64,000 bases of DNA from Ignavibacterium sp037440165 (lineage in GTDB: Bacteria; Bacteroidota; Ignavibacteria; Ignavibacteriales; Ignavibacteriaceae). Below are positions 62,904-64,000 of this stretch, piece after piece (positions within the stretch are counted from its first letter, which is position 1; each line of letters starts with the position of its first letter). Below the pieces are notes generated by a model. That model made no database searches, had not been told where the DNA came from, and saw only the letters and a program-made list of their open reading frames with translations. The stretch covers positions 1-64,000 of the forward strand of contig NZ_JBBIUQ010000016.1 of the NCBI RefSeq assembly GCF_037440165.1. The letters are read 5' to 3'. Made by a program: the position numbers and the translations under genes.

Positions 62904-64000
62904 TTAACTTTTTTTCTTTATCATTTTCATAGTATCTCTCAATACTCCAAGTGACCTTTGACTAAGCAAATCTATTTTAATCAACCCAAGATCTTCAATT
63001 GAGTACATATCTGATTGAGTGATAATCAATCCCAAACCCTTATTTTTTGCATACTCGAGAGCACAATAATCAGTAACTTTTGTTGGAGTAATTACGATTC
63101 CACCCGGATGAATACTTAAGTGACGAGGAAAGTTTGCAATACGACTCGCTAAATAAACTATTGTTTTCCAAGGTTCTTTCGAAAAATCAAGTGATTTTGA
63201 TTCAGGAAAAATCTCTGCAATATTAGGTAAATTCTTCGCACTAGTCCAAGGTATTTTTTTACTATAATTCGAAATTTCTGCATCTGATATTCCAAATGCT
63301 TTTGCAACCTCTCTAAATGCAGATCTGGCTCTAAATGTCACGTGAGTAGAAATCATCGCGACATTTTCATAACCATATTTTTCAAAAACATATTTTATCA
63401 TTTCATCTCTTTCTTTCCAGGAAAAATCTAAATCAACATCTGGTGGACTGCTTCTAGCTTTGTTCAAAAATCTTTCAAAGAAGAGATTATTTCTTATAGG
63501 TTCAATTTGTGTTAAGTCCAGACAGTATGCTACCATACTATTTGCAGCAGAACCACGACCAATATAGAGTATTCCTCTTCTTTTAGCTTCCTGGACGATA
63601 TCCCAAACAATTAAAAAGTAATCTATAAAATTTAAAGAAGTAATAACTTCAATTTCTTTTTCTAATCTTTCTTTTTCAGAAAAAGTAGCTTTTGGATATT
63701 TTCTGTTAAATCCATCGTACACTATCTTGTAAAAAAATGTAAAAGAATCCGGTTTTGCATTTGGATAATGTGGAAACTTGTAGTCACCAATATTAAGATT
63801 AACATTACATTGTTCTGCAATTTCTTCCGATTCAACTAATGCGTCGGGAATATCTCGAAAAAGCTTTTCCAACTCTTTAAAAGGTCTAAAGTAAAATTCT
63901 GGGTCAACAACAATTTCTGATTTCAGATTTGCTATTGTTGTATTTTCATCAATGGCTCGTAAAAGTTTATGTATGATAAAATCCTCCTGATTAAGAAAGT
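62904..64000 (-). CDS. DnaE-like DNA polymerase III alpha subunit, C-terminally truncated (partial, runs off the window)
   Basis: The frame is open from the right edge to 62904, about 365 codons; the TTG at 63872 is internal, not a start. It holds the DnaE palm: GRGSAANSMVAYCLDLT, then PDVDLDFSW with two catalytic aspartates, then LIKIDLLSQRSLG with the third. It ends ~15 residues later in KKKS and stop. Full DnaE proteins continue for several hundred residues (fingers, beta-binding, OB-fold). The space beyond is occupied by the opposing MauE gene, so the C-terminal part is gone. It resembles secondary (error-prone type) DnaE copies more than the main replicase. Confidence 0.82.
   Translation of the reverse strand, partial: FLNQEDFIIHKLLRAIDENTTIANLKSEIVVDPEFYFRPFKELEKLFRDIPDALVESEEIAEQCNVNLNIGDYKFPHYPNAKPDSFTFFYKIVYDGFNRKYPKATFSEKERLEKEIEVITSLNFIDYFLIVWDIVQEAKRRGILYIGRGSAANSMVAYCLDLTQIEPIRNNLFFERFLNKARSSPPDVDLDFSWKERDEMIKYVFEKYGYENVAMISTHVTFRARSAFREVAKAFGISDAEISNYSKKIPWTSAKNLPNIAEIFPESKSLDFSKEPWKTIVYLASRIANFPRHLSIHPGGIVITPTKVTDYCALEYAKNKGLGLIITQSDMYSIEDLGLIKIDLLSQRSLGVLRDTMKMIKKKS

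Overview
The window is AT-rich, densely packed bacterial chromosome. Gene content points to an Ignavibacteria-like member of the Bacteroidota/Chlorobi group: a Lol-type lipoprotein export system, a TonB receptor with a carboxypeptidase-like N-terminal domain, a very large outer-membrane beta-barrel protein, a KorAB 2-oxoacid:ferredoxin oxidoreductase, both GltX and GlnS, and short palindromic repeats typical of these genomes. The assignment is an inference from gene families, not from a marker-gene comparison.

Layout. 1-230: tRNA-Arg and tRNA-Pro, plus a tRNA-like fragment at the left edge. 389-3508: lolC/lolE-like permeases and LolD. 3514-12511 (minus): leucyl aminopeptidase, NrnA-type DHH phosphoesterase, KorB/KorA, DsbD and glutamine-dependent NadE. 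12740-14121 (plus): PspC/LiaF-like envelope-stress pair. 14133-21336 (minus): a heavily rearranged type I restriction-modification island in the order hsdR, GxxExxY cassette, hsdS, mntA, hepT, hsdM, ending in a strong terminator. 21436-26419 (minus): EamA transporter, SDR protein, sugar MFS transporter and secreted GH13 amylase. 26595-31913 (plus): lipoprotein and two membrane proteins of unknown role, then smpB, tyrS, pyruvoyl arginine decarboxylase and TerC. 31869-36559 (minus): a TPP-riboswitch-controlled thiamine operon (TonB receptor, thiamine pyrophosphokinase, SSS transporter). 36580-54110 (minus): LysM lytic transglycosylase, acyl-CoA carboxyltransferase, an ABC pair with a degenerate ATPase, MBL hydrolase, AroC, HtrA, RecO, MtnA, a PfkB kinase, a Nudix hydrolase, the large barrel protein and Ndh-2. 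54297-58171 (plus): a hybrid histidine-kinase-like protein without its phospho-accepting histidine, then gltX. 58168-61285 (minus): a decayed SatD/DUF3307 locus, glnS and two small unknown proteins. 61619-62896 (plus): a broken tRNA-Leu copy, intact tRNA-Leu, a rhodanese and a MauE/DoxX protein. 62904-64000 (minus): a DnaE-like polymerase that stops just after its third catalytic aspartate.

The most interesting signal is the restriction island. hsdR is cut by a frameshift exactly at a tandem array of four 8-bp units. Removing one unit would restore a 952-residue HsdR, so this looks like a phase-variable on/off switch in its OFF state. The same island carries interspersed repeats used as protein-coding sequence inside hsdR and hsdS, a GxxExxY cassette with terminal inverted repeats next to a relic of a second hsdR 3' end, and a HepT/MntA toxin-antitoxin module bracketed by an 18-bp direct repeat copied from the start of hsdM. 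The second strong signal is the thiamine operon. A TPP riboswitch with an overlapping terminator governs a sodium:solute symporter-family protein, which suggests thiamine (or a precursor) as its substrate.
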